47,306 nt of DNA from the NCBI RefSeq assembly GCF_014698825.1, contig NZ_JACJTT010000041.1, forward strand, positions 1-47,306, read 5' to 3'. This document shows positions 32,382 through 42,300 of this stretch, piece after piece. The position numbers were made by a program, and so were the translations under genes. The first letter of the stretch is position 1. Each line of letters begins with the position of its first letter. The DNA comes from Richelia sinica FACHB-800. Its GTDB lineage: Bacteria > Cyanobacteriota > Cyanobacteriia > Cyanobacteriales > Nostocaceae. The notes below the pieces were generated by a model that was not told where the DNA came from, did not search any database, and saw nothing but the letters and a program-made list of their open reading frames with translations.

Positions 32382-34193
32382 CTATGCCTTTCTGAAACTA
32401 GCCATGAATTTAGTCATCTCCTCAACATCTAATGGCTTAGAAAACAAATATCCTTGGCCAAATTGACAATCTAATAATTTTAATTGTTCTAATTGATTGT
32501 CTGTTTCAATACCTTCTGCAATAATTTTCATACCCATAGTTTTGGCAATTTGCACAATTGCATTTACAAGACCAAAACTGTCAGATTTATCGTTGACTCG
32601 CTGCACAAATGACTTATCAATTTTAAGGTTATCAACAGGAAATGAATGTAAGTAACTCAGGGATGAATAACCTGTCCCAAAATCATCAATGCTCAACTGA
32701 ATATTTCGCTGACGTAAACTGGCAATAACTTGAGCAGCAGCGTCAACATTTTCCATAATAGCTGTCTCTGTAATTTCTAATTTTAAACATTGTGGTGAAA
32801 TTTGTGTTTCTGCTAAAATTGCATCTATTTGCTCAAGTAAATTAGAGTGGGCAAATTGGTATGCAGATAAATTGACACTTATAGAAAAAGATGAATCAAC
32901 AATATTATTTTGTTGCCAGAGATGCAGTTGATGACAGGCTTGTTTGATTGTCCAATTTCCTAATTTTAATATTAATCCTGTTTCTTCAGCAATAGGAATA
33001 AAATCTGCGGGACTAATCCACCCTTGAGTAGGATGTTGCCAGCGAATTAAAGCTTCTGCACCTATTACATTGCCTGTAATTAAATCAATTATCGGTTGAT
33101 AATAAAGAATAAATGCTCGTTGTTGAATAGCTTGCCTGAGGTCAGTTTCTATCTGTAACCTTTGGTAAGCTTTTTGGTACATGTGTGGAACAAAAATTTG
33201 ATATTGGTCTTTACCCAAAGATTTAGCCTGATACATGGCTATATCGGCATCTCGCAGTAAAGTTTCAGGATCAGCATAATTGCCGCAGTCACTGACAATC
33301 CCTATACTAAAGGAGAGGAAAATTTCTCTTTCTCTGAGATAAAACGGATGGGCAAAGCTCTGAGAAATGATTTCTGCAACTTGAATAACTGAGTCTATTT
33401 CAGTACATTTGCTGAATAAAATTACAAATTCATCCCCTCCTAAACGAGCCAAGAACATATCATTATTTAATATAGATTTGAGGCGTTGAGTTACTGCAAC
33501 TAATAACTCGTCTCCTGCTAAATGACCTAAAGAATCGTTGACAATTTTAAAGCGATCACAATCTAAATAAAATACAGCAAATTTATAGTCAGGATTGGAT
33601 TTTTGGAGGGATATGGACTGCCACAATTTATCCATCAATAGGGAGCGGTTAGGCAACTTAGTGAGGGAATCTTGAAATGCCATTTCTGCTAACTGCAAAT
33701 TGGCAATTTCTAACTGTTGAGTCCTTTCTTTCACCCTTTTCTCTAGCTGGGTATTCAGTTCAGAAATTGTTTTTTGAGCTTTAATGATTGTTAGTTGATG
33801 TTTAACCCTTGCTAAGACTTCATCAATATGAAATGGTTTGGTAATATAGTCGGCTCCACCCACTTGAAATGCTTGAATCTTATCACTAATATCGTCCGCA
33901 GCACTGAGAAAAATAATTGGTATTTGGGCTGTTTTGGGGTTAGATTTTAACTCTTTACATACCTGATATCCAGTCATATCTGGCATTTTAATATCTAGTA
34001 AAATTAAAGTCGGTGGAGCAGCTTCAACGGTAGTCAATGCCATAGAGCCACTAATGGCTTTTCTAGTTTCATAGCCATTACGTTCTAAAATGCTGGATAG
34101 AAGACGAATATTTTCTAATACATCATCAACAACTAAAATATTCACTTGATTAGTGGTTGATGGAATTTCATTTTTTACATCTTGAATATTCAT
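32382..34193 (-). CDS. Response regulator with GGDEF and EAL domains (c-di-GMP turnover)
   Basis: The 603-residue protein has an N-terminal receiver (ILLDIKMPDMTGY, Asp67), a coiled coil (125-170), a GGDEF domain with an intact signature LARLGGDEFVILF (252-256), and an EAL domain with GAEALIRWQHP (380-382), IDDFGTGYSSLSYL, KIDKSF and QGYLFSKP. All main EAL catalytic segments are intact, so diguanylate cyclase and phosphodiesterase activity are both possible. The inhibitory RxxD site before GGDEF reads LNND, so product inhibition at that site is probably lost. It lies between the hybrid kinase and the receiver-kinase on the same strand. The three receivers are related, as expected of phosphorelay partners, but this is inference. 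Confidence 0.93.
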   Translation of the reverse strand: MNIQDVKNEIPSTTNQVNILVVDDVLENIRLLSSILERNGYETRKAISGSMALTTVEAAPPTLILLDIKMPDMTGYQVCKELKSNPKTAQIPIIFLSAADDISDKIQAFQVGGADYITKPFHIDEVLARVKHQLTIIKAQKTISELNTQLEKRVKERTQQLEIANLQLAEMAFQDSLTKLPNRSLLMDKLWQSISLQKSNPDYKFAVFYLDCDRFKIVNDSLGHLAGDELLVAVTQRLKSILNNDMFLARLGGDEFVILFSKCTEIDSVIQVAEIISQSFAHPFYLREREIFLSFSIGIVSDCGNYADPETLLRDADIAMYQAKSLGKDQYQIFVPHMYQKAYQRLQIETDLRQAIQQRAFILYYQPIIDLITGNVIGAEALIRWQHPTQGWISPADFIPIAEETGLILKLGNWTIKQACHQLHLWQQNNIVDSSFSISVNLSAYQFAHSNLLEQIDAILAETQISPQCLKLEITETAIMENVDAAAQVIASLRQRNIQLSIDDFGTGYSSLSYLHSFPVDNLKIDKSFVQRVNDKSDSFGLVNAIVQIAKTMGMKIIAEGIETDNQLEQLKLLDCQFGQGYLFSKPLDVEEMTKFMASFRKA

Positions 34194-34509
34194 ACTATGG
34201 CAGGTGACAGATGATAGAGTTAAAAGTCTTGTGCTGTCTCCGCTTAATCATTTATTTAGCTATTTATATATGTGCGTAATAGTGAAGACAAAGACTGATC
34301 AAAATATAGCTATCAAATAACCTTTGCACCATATTCGGCAAGACATATAAGTTTTATTTTTGACATTTTTCATATATCTTACAAGCAGTTTTATGGCTGT
34401 TGGTTAATAGATAATTTTTATTGATGACATGCAGGTCTAGGATGTCTCATAAAAATTGATATTTTCATAGTTTGTATTCCATAGATTTTGCAGGTTTTCC
34501 ATAGGTTGA
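34194..34509. other. Intergenic region, nothing recognised
   Basis: About 316 bp between two minus-strand genes: AT-rich, starting with GGTGACAGATGATAG of the tandem repeat family at 34203. It should carry the GGDEF-EAL promoter if that gene is not read through from the hybrid kinase. No gene or RNA is seen. Confidence 0.45.
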
Positions 34510-37500
34510 TTAATTGGTGCTAAGTTTAGTCAATTTAATCAGTTGATCAAATTGATATGTATCAATGAGTTTAGTTAAAGCTGCAATGAGTGAACTTTGT
34601 TCAGTGGGAATTTGGGCAATGAGGTTGAGACATTTAGCATCATTGCCTTGAGCGGCAGCAAAATTTAATTGGTTAATCCATTCTGGGGGCATGGTTGTTA
34701 AGCTGTGATGATTGAGGGTAAATTCTGGTTGAGGAGAAGAATCAGCCATCTCTGTACTAGAACTAGATTCATAGATATATTCAACTTGGAGATGTTTAGA
34801 TAAAGTAGTGAGAATTTCTTCCCAGCGAAATGGTTTGCTGAGGAAATCATCACAACCAGCGGCTAAGGTTTGTTGACGCTGCTCGACAAAGGCGCTGGCG
34901 GTTAAAGCTATGATTTTAGTGGGATTTTGTATGTGCTGTGTTAATTCTTTCTCTTGCTGACGAATTTGTCGAGTCGCTGCATAGCCATCTAGAACGGGCA
35001 TCTGCATATCCATAAAAATCAAATGTGGTTGCCATTGTTGCCATAAAGCGATCGCTTCTTCTCCATTTTCAGCTTCTAGCACCTCAAAACCTACCTTGAT
35101 CATCAGTTGGCTGAGTAGTAAGCGATTGGCCGCATTATCCTCAACAATCAGAATGCGATAATTTTGCCCAGCAGCGATACTTACCGCACCATAAGTCATG
35201 ACTGTATGAGTAGACATACCTCCTTCAGCCAAACTGTAACGAATATAAAAACTAAAACAACTACCTTGGTTTAATTGACTACGAACAGTAATTTCTCCAC
35301 CCATCAATTGCACAAATTTCTGGCTGATACGTAATCCTAAACCTGTGCCTTCCTTGGATTTAACGCCAGCCCTTGTTTGATGAAAGGCTTGAAACAAATC
35401 TCCTAGCTCTTCTGGTGCAATTCCATGACCTGTGTCTTCAACTTCAAAGTAGAGAGTGGGAGAAGATATTGTTACTGCTGCTGGGTTTTCTTGTTCCTCT
35501 GCATCTGGTAGGGCCAAGACATTAGTCACCCGCATAGTCACACTGCCGTGGTCAGTAAATTTGATGGCATTTCCTAAGAGATTGATTAACACCTGACGCA
35601 ATTTGTTCTCATCGGTTTTAATATACTGAGGTACAGTCAAGTCACAATCAAAACTAAGTTTTAAACCCTTAGATTGTGCTTTGAGTTGCAGCATGGCTTC
35701 TAGAGAGCAAAGCAACTGGTGTAAATCAAACTCTGTTTCCAAGAGTTGAACCCTACCAGCTTCGATTTTGGACATTTCCAGAACATCGTTAATCAGTGCC
35801 AGAAGGTGTTCACCACTTTGATTAATGATTTCTATATACTCTTGATGATCAGCCTGGAGGGATTTATCTTGCTGCATCAATTGGGTAAAACCCAGGATGG
35901 CGTTGAGTGGGGTACGCAGTTCATGGCTCATATTGGCTAAAAATTCGCTTTTTGCTCGACTAGCAGCATCAGCATTTTCTTTTGCCCGTTTGAGTTCTTC
36001 CGCTTGTTGTTGAGTTTGAGCAAATAATTCGGCTTGTTGTACTGCTACTCCCAATTGATTCCCAATTTGGGAAACAATATTTATTTCTGCTTCTTGCCAT
36101 TGTCGGGGACTGCCATTTTGATATACAGCTAACAAACCCCAGAGTTTTTGACCACAGAAGATGGGTGCAATTACATAAGCCCGTGCTTGTAGTTGTTCCA
36201 GAAGATTGAGATAGCAAGGATCAAAATTTCTGGTGTAGATATCGTTTACACAACAATAAGTGTTTTTTTGGCGATAAATACCACCTTGGCTTTCCTGTAA
36301 ATAGGTATCACTGCCCAGAATATCTGAACTATTGAGTTGAGTGGTGACACAATCAGGTTGATTAACGGTGATTTGAGTCAGTGTGGCATCATTAGCCCGT
36401 GCAGGTAACAACATACTCCAGTTGTCGGCCACAGATTCAGATACTAATTCTCCACTCCAATCTGGTTGGAAACGATAAATTAAAACGCGATCGCATTTAA
36501 TGGTTTGGCGTAATTCTGAGGTAGTGGCATTAAATATAGATTCTAGATTGAGGGTTTGCCGCATTCGCAGAATCACACTATTGATTGCCTTTTCGCGTTC
36601 TGCCATCACCCTCATTGCTGCCTCTGTGGCAATGCGTTCGCGAATTTCTGCCTCTAGGGCAGTGTTTGCTGCCATCAATGCCGCAGTACGTTCTTCAACC
36701 CGAAATTCTAGGTCTTGATAAGCTTGGCGTTTTTCTGCTTCTGCCCATTTACGCTGTAGTTCAGCTGAAGCCCTGGCTGCAAAAACTTTTAGGAGGTCTT
36801 TGTGGCGATCGCTGGCTATAAAGGGTTTAACATCAATAATACACAGATTACCAATCACATTCTGGTTAATATCAACCAAGGGAACACCTACATAACTTCT
36901 TGCCCCCAACTGTTCAATTAATCCGTTACCGGGAAAATATTCAGGTAAGTGATCAGAATAGACACACAACATATTCTGTTGTACGACATCCTGGCAAGGA
37001 GTGTTAATTAACTCATATTCAAAGTTTTCTGCTAAATGATCTATAGACCAAACTTTAATACTTCTTAGCCTTTGCAAGGATTGATCAACTGTTTCAAACA
37101 CAATTGCATAGGAAACTTGCAAAGCCGTGGCCAGATTCTGTACCAAAGCTGGAAAAAATTCATCCCCAGTGACAGCCGCTGTACCCGATACAATGGTTTG
37201 TAGGGTCTCCTCTGCCTGTTGCCGTTCTACTATTTGCTTTTGTAATTCTTTGTTGATCGCTTCTAATTGCTCAGGTGTTTGTAAAGCTAAAAACTGCGGT
37301 AGTAATTCTACTAGCTGTAAAGCCGTATAACAAGAAACTAAAGCCGTCAACGCCCTTTCAATCCCGGAAATCCAGTAGTCTGGATGCCAGAGAGTCCAAA
37401 TATCAAGCAGGTGTCCAGCACCACACAGAACAATAAAGGCACCAAATAAAATAAAGACATTAGAAAAAGGAATATCATCCCGCTTATTGACAAAATAAAT

Positions 37501-37665
37501 CAACATGGCAGGAATGGAGAAATAAGCGATCGCAATCAGGGCATCGCTAATCAAATGTAACCCCACTAAAGGAGTTTGCCACAGATAGCAATGTCCATGG
37601 GGTATATAATAATTAAAAGCAAAAATATTATTGATGTTTGGAAACAATGCCAACATTATGTGCAT
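34510..37665 (-). CDS. Hybrid histidine kinase with ethylene-receptor-like membrane domain and GAF photosensor candidate
   Basis: The 1051-residue protein starts with three membrane helices (about 35-130) that resemble the plant ETR1 ethylene-binding domain: ISDALIAIAYFSIPAMLIYF, then GAFIVLCGAGHLLDIWTLW. The residues equal to ETR1 Asp25, Tyr32, Ile35, Pro36, Ile62, Cys65 and His69 are all present (Asp41, Tyr48, Ile51, Pro52, Ile78, Cys81, His85). Then come a coiled coil, a first GAF (about 165-315), a second GAF (about 365-545) with CDRVLIYRF and FDPCYLNLLEQLQARAYV, whose Cys484 stands at the bilin site of cyanobacteriochromes, a HisKA with NMSHELRTPLN (His581), an HATPase, a receiver (MDMQMPVLDGY, Asp886) and a C-terminal tail. 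It is the first of three co-oriented signalling genes. The Synechocystis protein with a similar domain order is UirS/SynEtr1. Confidence 0.92.
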   Translation of the reverse strand: MHIMLALFPNINNIFAFNYYIPHGHCYLWQTPLVGLHLISDALIAIAYFSIPAMLIYFVNKRDDIPFSNVFILFGAFIVLCGAGHLLDIWTLWHPDYWISGIERALTALVSCYTALQLVELLPQFLALQTPEQLEAINKELQKQIVERQQAEETLQTIVSGTAAVTGDEFFPALVQNLATALQVSYAIVFETVDQSLQRLRSIKVWSIDHLAENFEYELINTPCQDVVQQNMLCVYSDHLPEYFPGNGLIEQLGARSYVGVPLVDINQNVIGNLCIIDVKPFIASDRHKDLLKVFAARASAELQRKWAEAEKRQAYQDLEFRVEERTAALMAANTALEAEIRERIATEAAMRVMAEREKAINSVILRMRQTLNLESIFNATTSELRQTIKCDRVLIYRFQPDWSGELVSESVADNWSMLLPARANDATLTQITVNQPDCVTTQLNSSDILGSDTYLQESQGGIYRQKNTYCCVNDIYTRNFDPCYLNLLEQLQARAYVIAPIFCGQKLWGLLAVYQNGSPRQWQEAEINIVSQIGNQLGVAVQQAELFAQTQQQAEELKRAKENADAASRAKSEFLANMSHELRTPLNAILGFTQLMQQDKSLQADHQEYIEIINQSGEHLLALINDVLEMSKIEAGRVQLLETEFDLHQLLCSLEAMLQLKAQSKGLKLSFDCDLTVPQYIKTDENKLRQVLINLLGNAIKFTDHGSVTMRVTNVLALPDAEEQENPAAVTISSPTLYFEVEDTGHGIAPEELGDLFQAFHQTRAGVKSKEGTGLGLRISQKFVQLMGGEITVRSQLNQGSCFSFYIRYSLAEGGMSTHTVMTYGAVSIAAGQNYRILIVEDNAANRLLLSQLMIKVGFEVLEAENGEEAIALWQQWQPHLIFMDMQMPVLDGYAATRQIRQQEKELTQHIQNPTKIIALTASAFVEQRQQTLAAGCDDFLSKPFRWEEILTTLSKHLQVEYIYESSSSTEMADSSPQPEFTLNHHSLTTMPPEWINQLNFAAAQGNDAKCLNLIAQIPTEQSSLIAALTKLIDTYQFDQLIKLTKLSTN

Positions 37666-37937
37666 ATTGTTAAATTGCTATCATCAATAGAAAAGCTATA
37701 GCTAATAGCATAGTTTACCCAACCTACACTAGGTAAATACCATCAATAAAAACTAAGTGTAATATTGACCGAATTAAATAAATTTTTACATTACTAACAC
37801 CAAAATACCATCCCTGATGGAACTTTAAGCAGGTAACTTAACGATGGAGAGAGGAATTTTATTTAATTGCCAGAAATATTGATAAAATCAGCTACTGGAG
37901 AGTTTAATTTGGACAAACACTGTCCGTAGTATTGCGT

Positions 37938-39296
37938 GTGATTTCCCCTGACGATTTATTTGCACAATCCTCATCCCAAAAACGTAGAAGAGGAGTAATT
38001 CTCAGTTCTCAAGGCTGGCAAAGGTTACAAGCAGCAGAACAATTATCAGCAGCGCGAGATAATGGTGGTAATCATTATACTTTGGAACAATTAAGCGATC
38101 GCACTGGCATCAGCACCAAAACTTTAACTAAAGTCCGTCGTCGTCTCACTCCCATTGACAGCCCCACTCTAGTCATATACTTTCAAGCCTTTGGACTGTC
38201 TTTAGAAGAAGATGACTTTATCCGGCAAGAACCAGACCAAAATACTGGTCAAGCAGTCCTCACAGGCTTATTACAAGCCCCTCTCAAAGGGCAACTGCCC
38301 CTAGATTCACCCTTTTATCTTTATCGTCCCCCAGCAGAAAAACTATTTCTGCGGGAAATCTTTCAACCAGGCGCTCTAATTCGTATACGCGCTTCTCGAC
38401 AATTTGGTAAAACATCCCTTATCGCTAAAGGCTTAAGCCAAGGGCAGGAATATGGATATCGTACAGCAGTTGTGAGTTTGCAACTAGCAGATAGTCAAGT
38501 TCTGGGCAGTTTAAATCAATTTCTCCAGTGGCTATGTGTCATGGTTAGTCGTAGCTTAGGCTTACCCCACCGTCTTGATGAATTTTGGCATCCTTTATTT
38601 GGCAGTAACTATAGCTGTACTGACTATTTCGAGAGCTACCTACTATCTACATCTGAGAGTCCCCTATTGTTAGTATTAGATGAAGTCAACGTTTTGTTTA
38701 GTCATCAAGACTTGGCAACGGATTTTTTTGGAATGCTACGAGCGTGGTACGAACATGCCAGACACAGCACAGGTACTAGCGAAATATGGCAAAGATTACG
38801 GCTCGTAATTGTCTATTCAACCGAGGTTTTTTTACCATTAAATATCCATCAATCACCCTTCAATGTAGGATTAGTGATTGAATTACCAGCATTTACTCAA
38901 GAACAGGTGGAAGAACTGGCTATTCGCTATGGACTAAAACCACCAGAAGATTATGCTCAGAAGTTAATCAACATAGTTGGTGGTAATCCTTACTTAACAC
39001 AATTAGCTTTATTTCACCTCAGTCAAAAACTAGTAAATTTAGACCAATTACTAGCAAATATCACCACACCAGAGAATATTTTTCATAGTCATTTGCGTCA
39101 ACAACTGGGATACTTAGAACAACATCCCCATTTAAAAGCAGCCATGGAGCAAGTAGTCATTTCTCCCCAGGGCATTGAACTACATCCCAGCAAAGCTTTT
39201 AAATTACAAGGTGTGGGATTAATTCGTTTTCACAATCAATTTGCAATTCCCAGTTGTCATTTGTATCAAAAATATTTTAGCCAAGTTTTGAAGTAG
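37938..39296 (+). CDS. HTH-AAA_35 NTPase (STAND-like)
   Basis: The protein is about 452 residues. An N-terminal region with basic KRRRGVI leads to a helix-turn-helix-like segment (about 49-75, LEQLSDRTGISTKTLTKVRRR in the longer reading). From about residue 145 an AAA_35-type P-loop NTPase follows: Walker A-like SRQFGKTS, Walker B LVLDEVNVLF, and the C-terminal winged part containing GGNPYLTQLALFHLSQ. The function is unknown; relatives are thought to be signalling or conflict NTPases. No ATG start exists: GTG at 37938 and TTG at 37932 are the candidates, neither with a good ribosome site. The related AAA_35-WD40 gene starts 86 nt downstream, so they may be one unit. Confidence 0.82.
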   Translation: MISPDDLFAQSSSQKRRRGVILSSQGWQRLQAAEQLSAARDNGGNHYTLEQLSDRTGISTKTLTKVRRRLTPIDSPTLVIYFQAFGLSLEEDDFIRQEPDQNTGQAVLTGLLQAPLKGQLPLDSPFYLYRPPAEKLFLREIFQPGALIRIRASRQFGKTSLIAKGLSQGQEYGYRTAVVSLQLADSQVLGSLNQFLQWLCVMVSRSLGLPHRLDEFWHPLFGSNYSCTDYFESYLLSTSESPLLLVLDEVNVLFSHQDLATDFFGMLRAWYEHARHSTGTSEIWQRLRLVIVYSTEVFLPLNIHQSPFNVGLVIELPAFTQEQVEELAIRYGLKPPEDYAQKLINIVGGNPYLTQLALFHLSQKLVNLDQLLANITTPENIFHSHLRQQLGYLEQHPHLKAAMEQVVISPQGIELHPSKAFKLQGVGLIRFHNQFAIPSCHLYQKYFSQVLK

Positions 39297-39382
39297 ATAA
39301 TCAAAAAGCATCAAAAACAGGAATAGAAGGATAGATAAACAGTGTTGATGATATTTTCAATGATTAATTTTTAACTGGGTTT

Positions 39383-42300
39383 ATGCTCACTTACTCTAAT
39401 TCCCATCCCTTTTATCAAGTTGGTGGTAGTTTACCAGTTAATGCTTCTACTTATGTCCATAGAGAAGCTGATGAAATGCTGTTTCAGGGATTGATGAGTG
39501 GAGAATTTTGTTATGTATTTAATGCACGGCAAATGGGTAAATCAAGCTTGCGTGTCCAGACAACTCACCGTCTGCAAGCTGAGGGAGTGCGTTGTGGAGT
39601 AATTGATATTACGGCAATTGGCACAAAAGAAGTAACACCAGAACATTGGTATGCTTCTATTTTGGGGCTGTTGATCAAGAATTTTCGCTTAAATCTGCAT
39701 TTGTTAAGTTGGTGGCGCGATCGCTCTCATCTTTCTGTTGTCAATCGGTTAAGTGATTTTATTGACACTGTACTTTTACCGCAGATTTGTGACCCTATTG
39801 TCATTTTTATTGATGAAATTGACAGTGTGCTCAACCTCAATTTTTCCACCGATGATTTTTTCGCTTTAATTAGAGCCTGTTATAATCGCCGTGCGGAACA
39901 ACCAGAATATCAGCGTCTGACATTTGCTTTATTTGGTGTAGCCACACCCGCAGATTTAATTTCTGATGCCACTCGTACTCCTTTTAATGTAGGACAAGCC
40001 ATAGAACTAAAAGGCTTTCAATTCCACGAAGCTACACCATTATTACCAGGATTAGCAGATGTTGTACCTGACCCGAATTCGGTATTAGCGTGTATTTTAG
40101 ATTGGACAGGAGGACAACCATTTTTAACCCAAAGGTTGTGTAAAATTGTCCGTAGTTATTCATCTATGAGGAGCATTGCCGTTGATCAACTAGTAAAAAC
40201 TTACATTCTGGACAATTGGGAAAGTCAAGATGAGCCAGAGCATTTGAAAACCATCCGCGATCGCTTACTTTATAGTGAACAAAAGATTGGTCGATTACTG
40301 GGTATATATCAACAAATTCTGTTGCGAAGTCCCCTGGAGACTGAAGGAGCGGGCATAACCACAGATGATAGCCCAGAACAAACAGAATTGGTACTCACAG
40401 GATTAGTAGAAAAAAGAGCAGGACGACTGCAAATTAAAAACCCGATTTATCAGCAAATTTTCAACTTAGATTGGGTTGGGAAACAATTAGCAAATTTACG
40501 TCCCTACTCCCAAGCCATCAATGCTTGGATCACATCAGGGTATACAGATGAATCCTGGTTGCTACGGGGACAGGCTTTACAGGAAGTGCTCAGATGGGCC
40601 CAGGGCAAAAGTTTAAGTGATTTAGATTATCGCTTTTTGGCAGCTAGTCAAGAATTAGAAAGACAGGAAGTACAGAAAAAACTGGAAGCAGAACGATTAC
40701 AAGAAGTAGAAGCAAGACTAGAAATCGAACGCAAGCGTTCTGTAGAACAACTGCGGCACTTGAGAAGACAGCGGATGATGCTGGGAATAGTCAGCGTGAT
40801 GATGGTGGTAGCGATCGCTCTAGGACTTGTAGCTTACAACCAATATCAACAAACAGCAATTAGTGAAGTGAGAGCGATCGCCCTTTCCTCAGAAGCTCTA
40901 TATGCCTCTAATAAAGCCTTTGATGCCCTCCTCCAAGCCATTAAAGGCAAAGAACGACTCCAACATCTTCAACATGAAGACAAGAAACTAGCAGCACAAG
41001 TTGATTCTGCCTTGCAAAAAGTAGTCTTGACTATTCAAGAATATAACCATTTGACAGGACACAAAGCCGCCGTTTTAGCCGTTCACATCAGTCCCGACGG
41101 CAAAGAAATAGCAACAGCAGGTGTAGATAAAACCATCAAACTCTGGAAACCAGACGGTACTCTCATCAAAACCCTAACAGGACATCAATCAATAGTGCGA
41201 GTTGTTAAATTCAGTCCAGATGGAGAAATTATCGCCTCTGCTGGAGATGACACCACCATCAAACTCTGGAAACGAGATGGTACATTACTCAAAACCATAC
41301 CTACTAAAAGTGCCGGTATTTGGACTATGGATTTTAGTCCCGATAGTTCCACCATCATCTCTGGGGGAGTTAACACCCTGCAAATCTGGAGTCGAGAGGG
41401 TAAGCTATTACACAAAATTCCGTCAGAAACTACAGGAATTAGAGATATTACCTTTAGTCCTGATGGTCAAACCATAGTTGCTGGCTGTGCAGATAATCGC
41501 ATTAAACTCTGGAACCGCGACGGCACATTAAAAATGATATTAGAAGGACATAATACCCCAGTACAGGCACTAGCCTTTAGTCCTGACGGTAAATTGCTTA
41601 TTTCTGGTAGTGCCGATGCCAATATCAACATCTGGAACCAAGAAGGTAAAATATTACAAACCATACCCAGCGGTCACGATGCTGCCATTTACCGACTAGC
41701 CTTTAGCCCTGATGGTAAAACCTTTGCTACAGCCAGTTGGGATAAAACCATCAAGTTGTGGAATCGGGATGGTAGCTTAATTACTACCTTGAGAGGGCAT
41801 AACGCTATAATTTGGGGTATAGCTTTCAGTCCAGATAGTAGTTATATTGCCTCAGCCGGAGCAGAAAACATTACTCGCCTGTGGAAAACTCAAAATAACT
41901 TTCAGAAAACCCTCTACACTTCCATCGGCACAGTTCGTACAGTTGCCTTTAACCCTCAAGGAACAATTTTAGCTGTAACGGGAACAGACAAAACTATCAA
42001 ATTCTTTAACACCAACGGCATCAAGTTACGCACCATCAAAACCCTGAATGCTGAGGTGTTCGATTTGCATTGGCATCCTACTGGTAAATTGCTGGTGTCT
42101 GCGGGAGAAGACAAAGTTATTAGAATTTGGCAACCAGACGGTACTTTAGTTAGGAGTCTAGAAGGACATCAGACCACTGTGTTATCGGTTTCTTGGAATC
42201 TGAAAAATAACACTTTGGCTTCTAGTGATGTAGGTGGTAATATCTTCCTCTGGCAAGCTGACGGTAAACTTCTCAAAACTTGGAAAGCTCATGATGTCGC

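Noticed and set aside
37932-37937. TTG start for the HTH-AAA_35 gene
   Set aside because: GTG at 37938 in the same frame is at least as good; neither has a ribosome site, so the start is left uncertain and the shorter is used.
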